A stretch of DNA of 64,000 nt from assembly GCA_030248225.1 (NCBI GenBank), contig JASANE010026440.1:1-64000 (forward strand), given 5' to 3'. Positions 63,956-64,000 of the stretch are shown in pieces (positions within the stretch are counted from its first letter, which is position 1; every line of letters begins with the position of its first letter). The notes under the pieces were generated by a model, which saw only the letters and a list, made by a program, of their open reading frames with translations, was not told where the DNA came from and searched no databases. The position numbers were made by a program, and so were the translations under genes. Source of the stretch: Trileptium ribeirensis. Taxonomy: Eukaryota > Nematoda > Enoplea > Enoplida > Thoracostomopsidae.

Positions 63956-64000
63956 AGTGTGACGAAAGCATTGTGAGTTTATCGTTCACATCGAATATTG

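Larger units (their letters stand above)
53337..64000 (-). repeat. Giant palindrome, right arm (reaches window end)
   Basis: Reverse complement of 42203-52870. Match quality varies: the inner few hundred bases and about 56.3-57.8 kb are almost without difference, whereas around 56.1-56.28, 60.6-60.8 and 62.0 kb several substitutions and small gaps occur within 100 bp. Still matching at the last bases (TTCACATCGAATATT), so the true outer border is outside the window. Confidence 0.97.

Noticed and set aside
42203..64000. Hairpin-read assembly artefact
   Set aside because: Not fully excluded, but arms differ by scattered substitutions and several-base changes, the spacer is unique, and identity is mosaic; a read folded back on itself would not give this. 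Two haplotypes joined in inverted order remain possible.
42203..64000. A Polinton/Maverick or other giant DNA transposon
   Set aside because: No integrase, DNA polymerase B, ATPase or capsid-like frame was seen, and the repeat takes up nearly the whole length instead of the ends.

Overview
This is AT-rich eukaryotic DNA from an invertebrate animal; phylum and species cannot be fixed from the sequence alone. The signs are one long gene split into small exons with GT-AG introns of 1-6 kb, metazoan SH2/SH3/PLC signalling domains, LINE, hAT-, mariner- and Harbinger-like mobile elements, a tRNA-derived SINE, and no dense prokaryotic coding or operons.

Positions 2351-35653 (+ strand) hold the 3' part of a phospholipase C gamma gene. 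Fifteen exons join in frame to 931 codons plus a stop. They encode the N-half of the split PH domain, an acidic linker, the N-SH2 and C-SH2 domains, a linker with a Tyr at the place of the human activation site, SH3, the C-half of the split PH domain, the PLC Y box, C2, and a Ser/Thr-rich tail ending in a basic cluster. The N-terminal PH domain, EF-hands and catalytic X box must lie upstream of the window. All fifteen junctions keep phase, so the gene looks intact and functional.

The introns are packed with mobile and tandem DNA: a degraded antisense mobile gene with a PWWP-like N-terminus (14930-17058), a hAT-like insertion with 9-bp target duplications, mariner-type and other TIR elements in two or three copies, a foldback element, a tRNA-type SINE, an eight-unit 53-bp minisatellite, and several tandem arrays whose monomers are all about 155-190 bp. 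From 35.7 to 42.2 kb the DNA is intergenic, with more tandem arrays, including a diverged satellite at 38.6-39.5 kb.

From about 42.2 kb to the window end the sequence is one giant inverted repeat. The left arm (42203-52870) and right arm (53337-64000) are reverse complements over at least 10.66 kb around a 466-bp spacer, and the right arm runs off the window. Identity is mosaic: blocks with no visible difference alternate with blocks differing by several percent. Both arms carry the same nested elements (hAT MITE, two Harbinger-type MITEs, a dead LINE), so those insertions came before the duplication. The best-preserved block contains a cysteine-rich open frame. This palindrome, the PWWP-containing mobile gene and the recurring nucleosome-length tandem arrays are the parts most worth following up.
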